Origin: Paludibacteraceae bacterium
GTDB lineage: Bacteria; Bacteroidota; Bacteroidia; Bacteroidales; Paludibacteraceae
Assembly (NCBI GenBank): GCA_017557345.1
Contig: JAFYZR010000092.1
Location: 1-63,992 of the forward strand
Direction: 5' to 3'
DNA length: 63,992 nt
Shown: one piece after another, positions 7,887 through 15,864 of the stretch
Layout of the letters: each line of letters begins with the position of its first letter
Position numbering within the stretch: the first letter of the stretch is position 1
Notes under the pieces: model-generated
What the model saw: only the letters and a program-made list of their open reading frames with translations
What the model was told of the DNA's origin: nothing
Databases searched by the model: none
Translations under genes and position numbers: made by a program

Positions 7887-7934
7887 CAAAAGTACAAAAA
7901 AACTTGCACATGTCAAAATAAAATAGTAATTTTG
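7887..7934. promoter_or_regulatory. Overlapping divergent promoter pair
   Basis: Minus: TTTGACATG (from 7917) with TACTTTTG (7894-7887) for the methyltransferase. Plus: TTGCACATG (from 7904) with TAATTTTG (7927-7934) for the AsnC regulator. The two -33 elements interleave across CACATGTC, so two polymerases could hardly bind at once. Confidence 0.8.
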
Positions 7935-7963
7935 CAGCAAAATTAAATCATTTTATTGAAATA

Positions 7964-8440
7964 ATGGAAAAAATTGACGAATTAGATCGTAAGATTCTAA
8001 AAATTATTACCCAAAGTGCCCGTATTCCGTTTAAGGATGTAGCGGAGCAATGTGGTGTGAGTAGAGCCGCTATTCATCAGCGTGTGCAAAAGATGTTTGA
8101 CAACGGAGTGATTACCGGTTCCAGTTATCATGTGCGTCCCAAATCATTGGGTTATCAACTTTGCGTGTATATCGGAATCAAGATGGAAAAGGCCTCGATG
8201 TATAATCAGGTAATAACCGCTCTTGAGAAGATTCCAGAGGTTGTGGAGGCGCAATATACATTGGGCGCGTTCGGTTTGCTCATCAAGGTTTATGCGCATG
8301 ACAACGAGCATTTATTGAGTTTACTCAATAATAAGATTCAGGTTATCCCTGGTGTGGCCGATACAACAACTTTGACAACGCTCGCACAACCGATTTATCG
8401 TCAGTTACCAATAGAGACAAAAAATGGAAAGAGTAATTAG
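7964..8440 (+). CDS. Lrp/AsnC-family transcriptional regulator
   Basis: A 158-aa protein at the usual family length. The N-terminal winged helix-turn-helix reads LDRKILKIITQSARIPFKDVAEQCGVSRAAIHQRVQKM (about 7-44) and a RAM/AsnC ligand-binding domain fills about 65-145 (GYQLCVYIGIKM, TLGAFGLLIKV). Members sense amino acids or other small molecules and act on nearby genes. Its last 17 bases overlap the start of trpS, and a divergent promoter faces the methyltransferase, so either neighbour could be a target. The ligand is unknown. Confidence 0.9.
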   Translation: MEKIDELDRKILKIITQSARIPFKDVAEQCGVSRAAIHQRVQKMFDNGVITGSSYHVRPKSLGYQLCVYIGIKMEKASMYNQVITALEKIPEVVEAQYTLGAFGLLIKVYAHDNEHLLSLLNNKIQVIPGVADTTTLTTLAQPIYRQLPIETKNGKSN

Positions 8441-9413
8441 TGGCATAAGACCAACAGGGAACCTGCATTTGGGCAATTATTTCGGGGCGGTTAAGAGTTT
8501 CGTGAAGATGCAAGATGAATATGATTGCATGTTCTTTATTGCCGATTGGCACTCGCTTACCACACATCCGACGCCGGAGAATATCCGCAATTCCGTCAAG
8601 ACGATTTTGAGTGAATATCTGGCATGTGGTATCGACCCGGAAAAGGCGCCGATTTATGTGCAGAGTGACGTTAAACAGGTTCTGGAATTGTATCTTTATC
8701 TGAATATGAATGCTTATCTGGGCGAGTTGGAGCGTGTTACTTCCTTTAAGGAAAAAGTGCGCAAACAGCCGGATAACGTCAACGCAGGTTTATTGACTTA
8801 TCCATGCCTGATGGCGGCAGATATTTTGATGCATAAAGCCGACAAAGTGCCTGTAGGAAAAGACCAGGAACAGAACATGGAAATGGCACGACTCTTTGCC
8901 CGTAGATTCAATAGAATCTATGGAGTGGAGTATTTCAAAGAGCCGGCATCCTTCCATTTCGCAGATAAAGCGGTTAAAGTGCCCGGTTTGGATGGTACGG
9001 GTAAAATGGGTAAATCGGAAGGCAACTGCCTCTATCTTTGCGACGATGAGAAAACCGTGACCAAGAAAATCATGCGTGCCGTTACCGATCAAGGTCCGAC
9101 ACAACTGAATCAAGAGAAACCGGAAGTAATCCAAAACCTCTTCACGCTTTGCGAGTTGCTGAGCGGTAAGGAAGCGGCAGAGTATTACAACGATCTCTAT
9201 AATCGTATGGAGATTCGTTACGGCGACATGAAGAAACAGATGGCTGCTGATGCTAATGCACTTTTAGCGCCGATTCGCGAGAAAATCATCGCTTATGCGA
9301 ATGATGACGCGCTCTTAGAGCGAATCATGCGTCAAGGCGCAGAAAAAGCGGCTGCACGAGCAGAAAAAACGATAGAAGAAGTACGAGAGATTATCGGATT
9401 CAGAAAGATCTGA
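8424..9413 (+). CDS. trpS: Tryptophanyl-tRNA synthetase
   Basis: A 329-aa class I aminoacyl-tRNA synthetase that charges tRNA-Trp in the cytoplasm. The HIGH-type motif is HLGN (15-18) after GIRPTG, and the KMSKS-type motif is KMGKSEGN (about 194-201). MNAYLGELERVTSFKEK and DQEQNMEMARLFARRFN are typical of bacterial TrpRS. The start overlaps the AsnC gene by 17 bases, and its TGA overlaps the ATG of the next small gene, giving a tightly packed operon from 7964 to 10905. Confidence 0.97.
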   Translation: MERVISGIRPTGNLHLGNYFGAVKSFVKMQDEYDCMFFIADWHSLTTHPTPENIRNSVKTILSEYLACGIDPEKAPIYVQSDVKQVLELYLYLNMNAYLGELERVTSFKEKVRKQPDNVNAGLLTYPCLMAADILMHKADKVPVGKDQEQNMEMARLFARRFNRIYGVEYFKEPASFHFADKAVKVPGLDGTGKMGKSEGNCLYLCDDEKTVTKKIMRAVTDQGPTQLNQEKPEVIQNLFTLCELLSGKEAAEYYNDLYNRMEIRYGDMKKQMAADANALLAPIREKIIAYANDDALLERIMRQGAEKAAARAEKTIEEVREIIGFRKI

Positions 9414-9565
9414 TGACAAAGGCCGTAAAATACATAGTATTTTTATCCGCTTTGTTTTTGGCGGCTTGTGGAACGGTTTCTACCGCTCCGCTTGACGATA
9501 CCTATTATTGGCCGGACGGACAGGAAACAACGGCACAGACCGATACTACGCCTAATGTGCAATGA
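9413..9565 (+). CDS. Small lipoprotein, 50 aa
   Basis: The ATG overlaps the trpS stop (TGATGA) and its TGA overlaps the next ATG (ATGA at 9562), so it is coupled on both sides. The product has a hydrophobic signal (KYIVFLSALFLAAC) with lipobox LAAC, then a short polar tail containing TYYWPDGQE. I do not recognise the family. Its position just before an outer-membrane barrel gene suggests an envelope role, perhaps with that barrel. Confidence 0.8.
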   Translation: MTKAVKYIVFLSALFLAACGTVSTAPLDDTYYWPDGQETTAQTDTTPNVQ

Positions 9566-10905
9566 GAATCGGCAAACTGCACATAGTAATTCTATCAGCC
9601 ATCCTTTTAGGATGGGTTGGAGTAGGTTTTGCTCAAGACTATGCCCGCGTGGGAGAGCGTTCCATCATTGGAACGGCACGTTATGTGGGCTTTGGTGGTG
9701 CCATGTCGGCCATTGGCGGAGATCCGTCTGCGGCACATGATAATCCTGCCGGTTTGGGATTATACCGACGAGCGGAAGTGATGCTTACTTTGGATGAAAT
9801 CTTAGATTTCACCAAGGTGCAAGAGAATAACTACACCTCCACTCGTGGACTTTTTTCCGTACCTCAGGCTTCCATCGTGCTGAGTTTTCCTACTTTTAAG
9901 GAGAAAGGCATTCTCTTTCAGAATGTGATGTTTTCGTATCATCGTCTCAGGACGTTTGACCGAAATATTTATGCTACTCGGCAAGCTGCATCGCCTTCTC
10001 TTGGGCGTTTGTTGCTTGATGCTGACGTAGAGTGGGATATACCTTTCTGTGCGGACCCATATAACGCTTCCAGCGCTTTGCAACTATACGAAAGCGGTCA
10101 GATAAACGAGTTTGCCATCGATTGGGCGATGAATATATCGAATCAATGGTTTGTGGGCGCAGGACTTCATTTCCAATCTTCGAATTTCTATTCAGAAGCG
10201 ATTTATGCCGAGACTTTTGAGCAGATCAACGAAGAAAGAAAGAACATGAGTAATCGTAATGAAGCTACGCTTTTGCATTCAGGAGCCGGAATAACAGCAT
10301 CTTTGGGCGTTATTTACCGTCCTACAGGCTGGCTGCGTCTGGGTTTTGGCATGCAAACGGCCTCTTTAGGCGCTTTGCGGACATATACAACCGGCACATT
10401 AACTGCCTTGACGGACTCTTTGCGATCCTCTTATGCGCCGGATCTCAACTATGCCAATTCCGACTTTCATATGCCTTGGCATACTTCCACTTCTGTGGCA
10501 TTCCAGATAGGTGCATACGGCATGATTGCTTTGCAATATGATTTCTTGCATCAGAAAAACGAACCGAACATGCATTCGTTACGCGCAGGATTTGAGGTAA
10601 TTCCTGTTCTCGGCTTGTATATCAATGCCGGCTATGCGTATGAGAGCACGTTTTATAAGGATTCTCGTGTCGTTCCAATGGATAATACTTTTGAACGGCA
10701 GGACACGCATTTCCAGCATCCCGTTGGCGCACATTATGCATCCTTTGCCATCGGTTATCGCGGAACAAACATGATGGTGCAAGCAGCTTATCAGTATTGC
10801 CGGCAAGGATTTCAATTATGGATGCACGAAAATGCAGATCCCTTTAACGTAAACGCAGATACACACAAAATAATCTTAACCCTTGGATGGCATAGAGCTT
10901 ATTGA
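9562..10905 (+). CDS. Outer-membrane beta-barrel protein (UPF0164/FadL-like)
   Basis: A 447-aa protein with a signal peptide (cleavage near VGFAQ/D) and the mature start YARVGERSIIGTARYVGFGGAMSAIGGDPSAAHDNPAGLGLYRRAEV. Small-residue-rich GGAMSAxGGD..A...NPAGL sequences mark the OmpP1/FadL and PorV-like superfamily. Alternating aromatic strands continue to a terminal LTLGWHRAY. Such barrels transport hydrophobic compounds or, for PorV, shuttle T9SS cargo; which applies here is unclear. It is the last gene of the operon begun by the AsnC regulator. Confidence 0.85.
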   Translation: MRIGKLHIVILSAILLGWVGVGFAQDYARVGERSIIGTARYVGFGGAMSAIGGDPSAAHDNPAGLGLYRRAEVMLTLDEILDFTKVQENNYTSTRGLFSVPQASIVLSFPTFKEKGILFQNVMFSYHRLRTFDRNIYATRQAASPSLGRLLLDADVEWDIPFCADPYNASSALQLYESGQINEFAIDWAMNISNQWFVGAGLHFQSSNFYSEAIYAETFEQINEERKNMSNRNEATLLHSGAGITASLGVIYRPTGWLRLGFGMQTASLGALRTYTTGTLTALTDSLRSSYAPDLNYANSDFHMPWHTSTSVAFQIGAYGMIALQYDFLHQKNEPNMHSLRAGFEVIPVLGLYINAGYAYESTFYKDSRVVPMDNTFERQDTHFQHPVGAHYASFAIGYRGTNMMVQAAYQYCRQGFQLWMHENADPFNVNADTHKIILTLGWHRAY

Positions 10906-10927
10906 TAGAAAATCAATATATTAAGCG

Positions 10928-11133
10928 GCGTCCTGCATAACAGATAGGAACCGGAAAACTCAACAAATAACAACGAACCGAGTGCAAATGCTTCACTAAT
11001 GGCGTGCCGATACTCTACGCCGTGACCCAGAAATGGTAGCGATGAGGTGGTCGGATTACAGAGGAAAAAGCAGGCCTCAAATCCTATTCTCAGGAAGTTT
11101 TCTCGAGCAGAAGTTATGTAGGGCGCTTTTTTT
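10928..11133 (+). ncRNA. Structured small RNA candidate, about 200 nt
   Basis: A 14-bp closing stem (10928-10941 with 11113-11126, G-U pairs included) runs straight into seven T residues, like an intrinsic terminator for a free RNA. Inside, GGAAAACT (10953-10960) pairs with AGTTTTCT (11096-11103). Three local hairpins follow: GGCGT/ACGCC (11001-11021), GACC/GGTC (11024-11052, with a CCA-GAAA-TGG loop) and GGATT..GAGG/CCTC..AATCC (11053-11084). The overall size and closed stem recall 6S RNA, but the branching is unlike it and it matches no RNA I can name. No clear promoter lies directly upstream, so it may be processed from the barrel mRNA. Confidence 0.6.
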
Positions 11134-11170
11134 GTGCCCGTTTATTGCATTTTTTCCTTTCTAACAGAAA

Positions 11171-11260
11171 GAAAAATAGAACATTTTTCACAGGTGTTGC
11201 ATAGGTAATAACCTCGACATAATACCGATAAGACACCGATGGGAAAAATTGAACATTTTC
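11171..11260 (+). repeat. Intergenic element copy 1 (19-bp conserved core)
   Basis: The flank GAAAAATAGAACATTTTTC (11171-11189) is an inverted repeat of 7-bp arms. It is followed by the core ACCTCGACATAATACCGAT (11211-11229) and a second flank AAAAATTGAACATTTT. The same layout occurs on the minus strand at 40141-40229 with an identical core. Both copies stand just upstream of a promoter. Confidence 0.85.
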
Positions 11261-11354
11261 TCCAAAAATTCCACTTGCAGAAGCCTGCAAACAACAACTA
11301 TTTGCCGAAACAAATCAATTTATACCAAATATAATTATTTTTTTTCGTCAAATA

Positions 11355-11386
11355 TTTGTATATTTGATTTTTTTTTAGTAATTTTG
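11355..11386 (+). promoter_or_regulatory. Bacteroidetes-type promoter for the TPR-ribH genes
   Basis: TTTG (11355-11358) and TAATTTTG (11379-11386) are separated by 20 bp. The ATG of the TPR gene follows 40 bp later. Confidence 0.8.
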
Positions 11387-11426
11387 CACCCGATTTGAAT
11401 GAACCTACATAAATTAACACAATATT

Positions 11427-12107
11427 ATGGCAAAAAAGAAACAAGATTTTGTAAAGCAAGACGAACAATTGCAAGAAGTAAATGAAGCGCTTTCAGGCGC
11501 AGGTAAATGGATTGAGGACAACGCGAACCTCATTAGTTGGATTGTTGCCGGTATAGCAGTCGTAGTAATGGCTGTTATCGCCATCAATCGTTACGTGATT
11601 CAACCGAAAGCGTTGGAGGCAAGTAATGAAAATGCCAAGGCTGTGGTTTATTTCATGGCAGGCGATTATGACAAAGCGCTATTTGGCGATGATGCAGAGT
11701 GCATCGGCTTTGAGGCAATCGCAGACGAGTATCACAACCAGCAAGGTAAATTGGCCGCTCTGTATGCAGGTATTTGCCACTTTGAGAAAGGCGAGTTTGA
11801 TGAGGCTGCTAAGTATCTAAAGAAATTTGATGCAGACGATCTGAACATCGATCCGGCTGCTAATCAGCTTCTTGGCGATGCTTACGTAGAGCTCGAGGAG
11901 TTCGGAAAAGCAGCAAAAGCATTTGAGGCAGCTGCTAAATCCGGAAATGAGATCATCGCTCCGATGAGTCTGAAGAAAGCCGGTATCGTTTATCTGCACG
12001 AGGGTGAGAATGCCAAGGCTCTTAAGGCTTTCAAAGCAATCAAGGAGAATTATCCTTCCAGTTCAGAGGCTCAAGATATTGACAAATACATCGCTGTTGC
12101 TGAGTAA
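11427..12107 (+). CDS. Membrane-anchored TPR protein (YfgM/BamD-like organisation)
   Basis: A 226-aa protein with a lysine-rich cytoplasmic start, one transmembrane segment (about 37-57, LISWIVAGIAVVVMAVIAINRY) and tetratricopeptide repeats from about 70 to 215 (AALYAGICHFEKGEFDEAAKYLKKF, GDAYVELEEFGKAAKAFEAAAK). The topology is that of an ancillary envelope TPR protein such as YfgM. The TAA overlaps the ATG of ribH. The exact partner is unknown. Confidence 0.8.
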   Translation: MAKKKQDFVKQDEQLQEVNEALSGAGKWIEDNANLISWIVAGIAVVVMAVIAINRYVIQPKALEASNENAKAVVYFMAGDYDKALFGDDAECIGFEAIADEYHNQQGKLAALYAGICHFEKGEFDEAAKYLKKFDADDLNIDPAANQLLGDAYVELEEFGKAAKAFEAAAKSGNEIIAPMSLKKAGIVYLHEGENAKALKAFKAIKENYPSSSEAQDIDKYIAVAE

Positions 12108-12583
12108 TGACAACCGATTTGTCAAAATATGATTCTACTCAACTCCCTAGCGCTGATGTTCTCGGACGTCAGCGCTACGCGATTGTTGTAGCGGACTGGA
12201 ATAGCGAGATAACCTACGCCATGGCGCAAGGTGCTTTCGATACGCTGGTAAAACATGGCGTGCAGGAAGATAATATCGATGTACTGCATGTGCCGGGAAC
12301 GGTTGAACTCACTTTTGGCGCGGCGCGTATCATGAAAGAGGAACGCGTTGATGCCGTGATTGTTATCGGTTGCGTCATCCAAGGCGAGACACCGCATTTT
12401 GACTACGTGTGTCAATCAGTCACGCAAGGTGTGGCTGCGCTTAACGCCCAAGGTAAAGTGCCAGTAATTTTCTCCGTTCTTACCGTTCTTAATCAGCAAC
12501 AGGCTTTGGATCGCTGTGGCGGTAAATTGGGCAATAAGGGCATAGAAGGCGCGTATACGGCAATTAAAATGGCTAATCTCTAA
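12107..12583 (+). CDS. ribH: 6,7-dimethyl-8-ribityllumazine synthase
   Basis: A 158-aa protein that condenses 5-amino-6-ribitylamino-uracil with 3,4-dihydroxy-2-butanone-4-phosphate in riboflavin synthesis. Visible family motifs are ADWNSEITYAMAQGAFDTL, VPGTVELTFGAARIMK and IVIGCVIQGETPHFDYVCQSV, followed by PVIFSVLTV. Length is normal. It is coupled to the TPR gene by a 1-base TAATG overlap; the later step enzyme ribF lies far away at 61590-62441. Confidence 0.96.
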   Translation: MTTDLSKYDSTQLPSADVLGRQRYAIVVADWNSEITYAMAQGAFDTLVKHGVQEDNIDVLHVPGTVELTFGAARIMKEERVDAVIVIGCVIQGETPHFDYVCQSVTQGVAALNAQGKVPVIFSVLTVLNQQQALDRCGGKLGNKGIEGAYTAIKMANL

Positions 12584-12597
12584 TCATTCATCCTTTC

Positions 12598-13839
12598 ATG
12601 AAAGTCTTTAAGTTCGGTGGTGCATCGGTTAAGGACGCCAATGGCGTTCGGAATCTTGAGAGTATTGTGCGTCAAACAGACGTGCAAGACGGTCTGATGA
12701 TTGTCATCTCTGCCATGGGAAAGACTACCAATGCCCTCGAACGAGTAGTGGAGTTTCTCGACACCGGCAAAGAAGAGCAAGCGCTCTCGCAATGGGTTGA
12801 TATTATTGACTTCCACGTGGCCATCATGAAAGAACTCGGGCTAAAACCCGGTGTGGATGTCCGCTTGCAAGGAGAAATACCTTTTGACCCGAATCTGCCT
12901 TTCGATGAGAACTACGACCAAATAGTTTCACTCGGAGAAATCATGTCCACGCAGATAATCGCTGTTTATCTGCTTAAACAAGGCCTTTCGGTCGAATGGT
13001 GGAACATGCCGAAACTGCTCCGTACCGATAACACTTGGCGCGAGGCGCGTGTAGACGACAAAACCAGCCAAGAGACTATCAAGGCAGGGTGGGAAAGACC
13101 TGATCGCCCACAGATTGTGGTTGCACAAGGATTTATCGGCGGTACTGCAGAAGGCAAACGCACAACGCTCGGCCGTGAAGGTTCAGATTATACCGCGGCG
13201 TTACTGGGTAACTATCTCGACGCGGAAAGCGTGACTATCTGGAAAGATGTTCCTGGTATCCTGAATGCCGATCCGCGCCTTGAACCCAATACGGTTCTTA
13301 TCCCTTCTTTGCGTTACCAAGATGCCGTTGAGTTAAGCTATTCCGGAGCGCAGATTATTCACCCGAAAACCATCAAACCGCTTGAGAATAAGCAGATTCC
13401 TCTGTTTGTGAAGCCATTCGGCGACCCAAAAGCTGCCGGATCGTGTATCTCGCAGGATGGAGTAGGACCGCTTAATGTGCCGGTATATATTTGGCGTAAG
13501 AACCAGATACTAATCACGATGCGGGCTAAAGATTTCGCATTTGTGCTGGAAGAGAGCCTGAGTGAAATCTTTGATATCATCCATCGCCATCGTCTTAAAG
13601 TGGCACTTATTCAATCTTCGGCAGTTACCATTTCCGTTTGTGTGGACAACACCCGGTTTGTTCCTGCTGCAATAGAGGCACTTCAAGTGCATTTTAATGT
13701 TAGTTATAATGACCATCTTTCGCTTCTCACTATCCGTGGCACAACGCCTGAGATACTTGAGCAGGCAAAAGCAGGTCGTACAATAATGCTAAGTCAAACC
13801 ACCCGTCGCACAGCTCGACTGGTGGTCAAAGAAATCTAA
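12598..13839 (+). CDS. Aspartate kinase
   Basis: A 413-aa monofunctional aspartokinase, catalysing the first step of the Lys/Thr/Met branch. The N-terminus carries KFGGASV; later motifs are TLGREGSDYTAALLG and VTIWKDVPGILNADPR, then VELSYSGAQIIHPKT. The C-terminal about 110 residues form the ACT-type regulatory region (LKVALIQSSAVTISVCVD), suggesting feedback control, although the effector amino acid cannot be told from sequence. It lies 14 bp after ribH and 1 bp before the YitT gene. Confidence 0.95.
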   Translation: MKVFKFGGASVKDANGVRNLESIVRQTDVQDGLMIVISAMGKTTNALERVVEFLDTGKEEQALSQWVDIIDFHVAIMKELGLKPGVDVRLQGEIPFDPNLPFDENYDQIVSLGEIMSTQIIAVYLLKQGLSVEWWNMPKLLRTDNTWREARVDDKTSQETIKAGWERPDRPQIVVAQGFIGGTAEGKRTTLGREGSDYTAALLGNYLDAESVTIWKDVPGILNADPRLEPNTVLIPSLRYQDAVELSYSGAQIIHPKTIKPLENKQIPLFVKPFGDPKAAGSCISQDGVGPLNVPVYIWRKNQILITMRAKDFAFVLEESLSEIFDIIHRHRLKVALIQSSAVTISVCVDNTRFVPAAIEALQVHFNVSYNDHLSLLTIRGTTPEILEQAKAGRTIMLSQTTRRTARLVVKEI

Positions 13840-13840
13840 T

Positions 13841-14947
13841 ATGGAACACCTCAAACAATATGTATCAATTGCCTACTGGCGGGATTTATTACTCGACTTT
13901 TGGCATGCATTAGGAACCTATAAGTTCTGGAAAGAGCTGGTTATGATGACAATTGGTATGAGCGTCGGAGCAATAGCTGTCTATTACTTCCTCATGCCGA
14001 GCCATCTGATAGTCGGTTCTATTTCCGGTCTTTCAATTGTGCTGAACACCATGTTCGGTGGCACAGCAGATACTTTCTCTTATTGGGTAATGGGCATTAA
14101 CGCATTCCTGCTTTTAATGGCATTTATCCTTATCGGTAATGAGTTTGGCGCAAAAACGGTTTATACGGCGATGATCTTGGGCCCTCTAACGCAAATGTGG
14201 GACAGGATTTATCCGTACTATAATTTTACGCACAAAGTCGTTGATGCTCCGGAAGTCTTAGCACAACTGCAGGCAGGGCAAACAGTCATAGATGTGAACG
14301 GAAACCCCTATATCCTTAATCGTTCGGGAGAAGTGATGGAGAGAGTACGGGATAGCGTAATGTCCGGTACGCTGGGAACGGGAGACGTATGGTTTGACCT
14401 CATCTGCTTTGTCCTGTTGCTCAGTATTTGTCAAGCCGTCTTGTTCCGCATAAACGCCTCTACGGGAGGGCTGGATATACTCGGTAAGATTGTCAATAAA
14501 TACATGCACTTCGATATCGGTTCGTCCGTAGCCATCGGAGGGGTCATCATATGCTGTACATCCTTCTTAATCAATGACTTCCGCATGGTTGTTATCGGTA
14601 TTATTGGAACATGGATCAACGGTTTGGCTATTGACTATTTCACAGCTTCTCTCAATAAACGCAAACGCGTGTGCGTTATTTCCGAAGAACCGGAACGTAT
14701 ACGCAAGTATATTGTGGAAGATCTGGTACGCGGTTGCTCGTTGTATAAGATCCAAGGCGGCTATAGCGGAGAAGAACACACGGAGATTCAAGTATTGCTG
14801 ACGAAAGATGAATTCTCCGGCCTCATGGCATTCATCCGTGATAACAAAATCAAGGCATTCATAACAGCAGGTAACTGCTCTGAAGTATATGGCCTTTGGT
14901 TTAGACACAAGAAAGTTCATGGTAAAATTGAAGTAGTAAACGAATAA
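13841..14947 (+). CDS. YitT-family membrane protein
   Basis: A 368-aa integral membrane protein with several hydrophobic helices in the first 290 residues (LVMMTIGMSVGAIAVYYFLM, SYWVMGINAFLLLMAFILIG, FRINASTGGLDILGKIVNKY) and a soluble C-terminal DUF2179 domain (about 290-365, VCVISEEPERIRKYIV). This is the common Bacteroidetes YitT architecture. A hydrophilic insert of about 75 residues (about 110-185) splits the membrane part, longer than in Bacillus YitT. Transport function is unproven for the family. Confidence 0.88.
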   Translation: MEHLKQYVSIAYWRDLLLDFWHALGTYKFWKELVMMTIGMSVGAIAVYYFLMPSHLIVGSISGLSIVLNTMFGGTADTFSYWVMGINAFLLLMAFILIGNEFGAKTVYTAMILGPLTQMWDRIYPYYNFTHKVVDAPEVLAQLQAGQTVIDVNGNPYILNRSGEVMERVRDSVMSGTLGTGDVWFDLICFVLLLSICQAVLFRINASTGGLDILGKIVNKYMHFDIGSSVAIGGVIICCTSFLINDFRMVVIGIIGTWINGLAIDYFTASLNKRKRVCVISEEPERIRKYIVEDLVRGCSLYKIQGGYSGEEHTEIQVLLTKDEFSGLMAFIRDNKIKAFITAGNCSEVYGLWFRHKKVHGKIEVVNE

Positions 14948-14962
14948 ATTTGAAATCATAAT

Positions 14963-15862
14963 ATGAAACCCACTTTGTTTATCTTGGCAGCCGGAATGGG
15001 AAGCCGTTATGGCGGACTGAAACAGATTGACGGTCTCGGACCGAATGGCGAAGCCATTCTTGATTATAGCGTGTACGACGCGTTGCGGGCAGGATTTGGC
15101 AAGATTGTCTTTGTTATTCGTAAAGATTTTGAGGAGGATTTCCGTCGTGTGGTACTCACCAAATATGAAGGGAAAGTACAATGCGAGTTATGCTTCCAAT
15201 CAGTAGATAAAGTGCCTGAAGGCTGTTCGTTCAATCCGGAACGCACCAAACCGTGGGGAACAAACCATGCGGTATTGATGGGAAAAGACTTGATAAAAGA
15301 GCCTTTTGCTGTGATTAATGCCGATGATTTCTATGGAAAAGAGTCCTACCAAGTATTGGCGGATTTTCTTCGCTCTGTAGAAGGACAGAAGAATAAATAT
15401 TGTATGGTGGGGTATCGTGTTGCTAACACGCTTAGTGAAAATGGTTCAGTTAGCCGTGGCGTTTGTTCTACAGATGCAAATGGACATCTTACGGATGTTG
15501 TTGAGCGCACAAAAATAGAAGATAAGAACGGCACCATTGTCTTTACGGAAAACGACAAAGACACACCATTAGACCCGATGACGCCTGTTTCAATGAATAT
15601 GTGGGGATTCACTCCTGAATATTTCCAATATAGCGAAAAGGCGTTCAAAGCATTCCTTGCAGAACATGGGCAAGAACTAAAATCGGAGTTTTATATCCCA
15701 ACACTTGTGAACGACCTTATATCGGCAGGGAAAGTGACATGCAAGGTACTTGATACTCCTTCTAAATGGTTTGGAGTAACATACGCAGAAGATCGTCCGC
15801 AAGTAGTAATGAAAATCAATCAACTCATTAAAGCCGGTGTTTATCCGGAGAAGTTGTTCTAA
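14963..15862 (+). CDS. Sugar-phosphate nucleotidyltransferase-like protein
   Basis: A 299-aa protein with the nucleotidyltransferase signature LAAGMGSRYGGLKQIDGLGPNGEAI at the N-terminus and the metal-binding pair in VINADDFYGKESY (about 118). Relatives attach NTP to hexose-1-phosphate, and the neighbours galE and manA support a role in sugar-nucleotide metabolism. The donor nucleotide and sugar are not identifiable. It is separated from galE by 2 bp. Confidence 0.88.
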   Translation: MKPTLFILAAGMGSRYGGLKQIDGLGPNGEAILDYSVYDALRAGFGKIVFVIRKDFEEDFRRVVLTKYEGKVQCELCFQSVDKVPEGCSFNPERTKPWGTNHAVLMGKDLIKEPFAVINADDFYGKESYQVLADFLRSVEGQKNKYCMVGYRVANTLSENGSVSRGVCSTDANGHLTDVVERTKIEDKNGTIVFTENDKDTPLDPMTPVSMNMWGFTPEYFQYSEKAFKAFLAEHGQELKSEFYIPTLVNDLISAGKVTCKVLDTPSKWFGVTYAEDRPQVVMKINQLIKAGVYPEKLF

Positions 15863-15864
15863 TT

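Noticed and set aside
10928-11133. tmRNA, SRP RNA or RNase P RNA identity for the structured RNA
   Set aside because: No T-loop or tag reading frame for tmRNA, no GGAAGCAGCC-like SRP loop, and no GAGGAAAGTCC core of RNase P.
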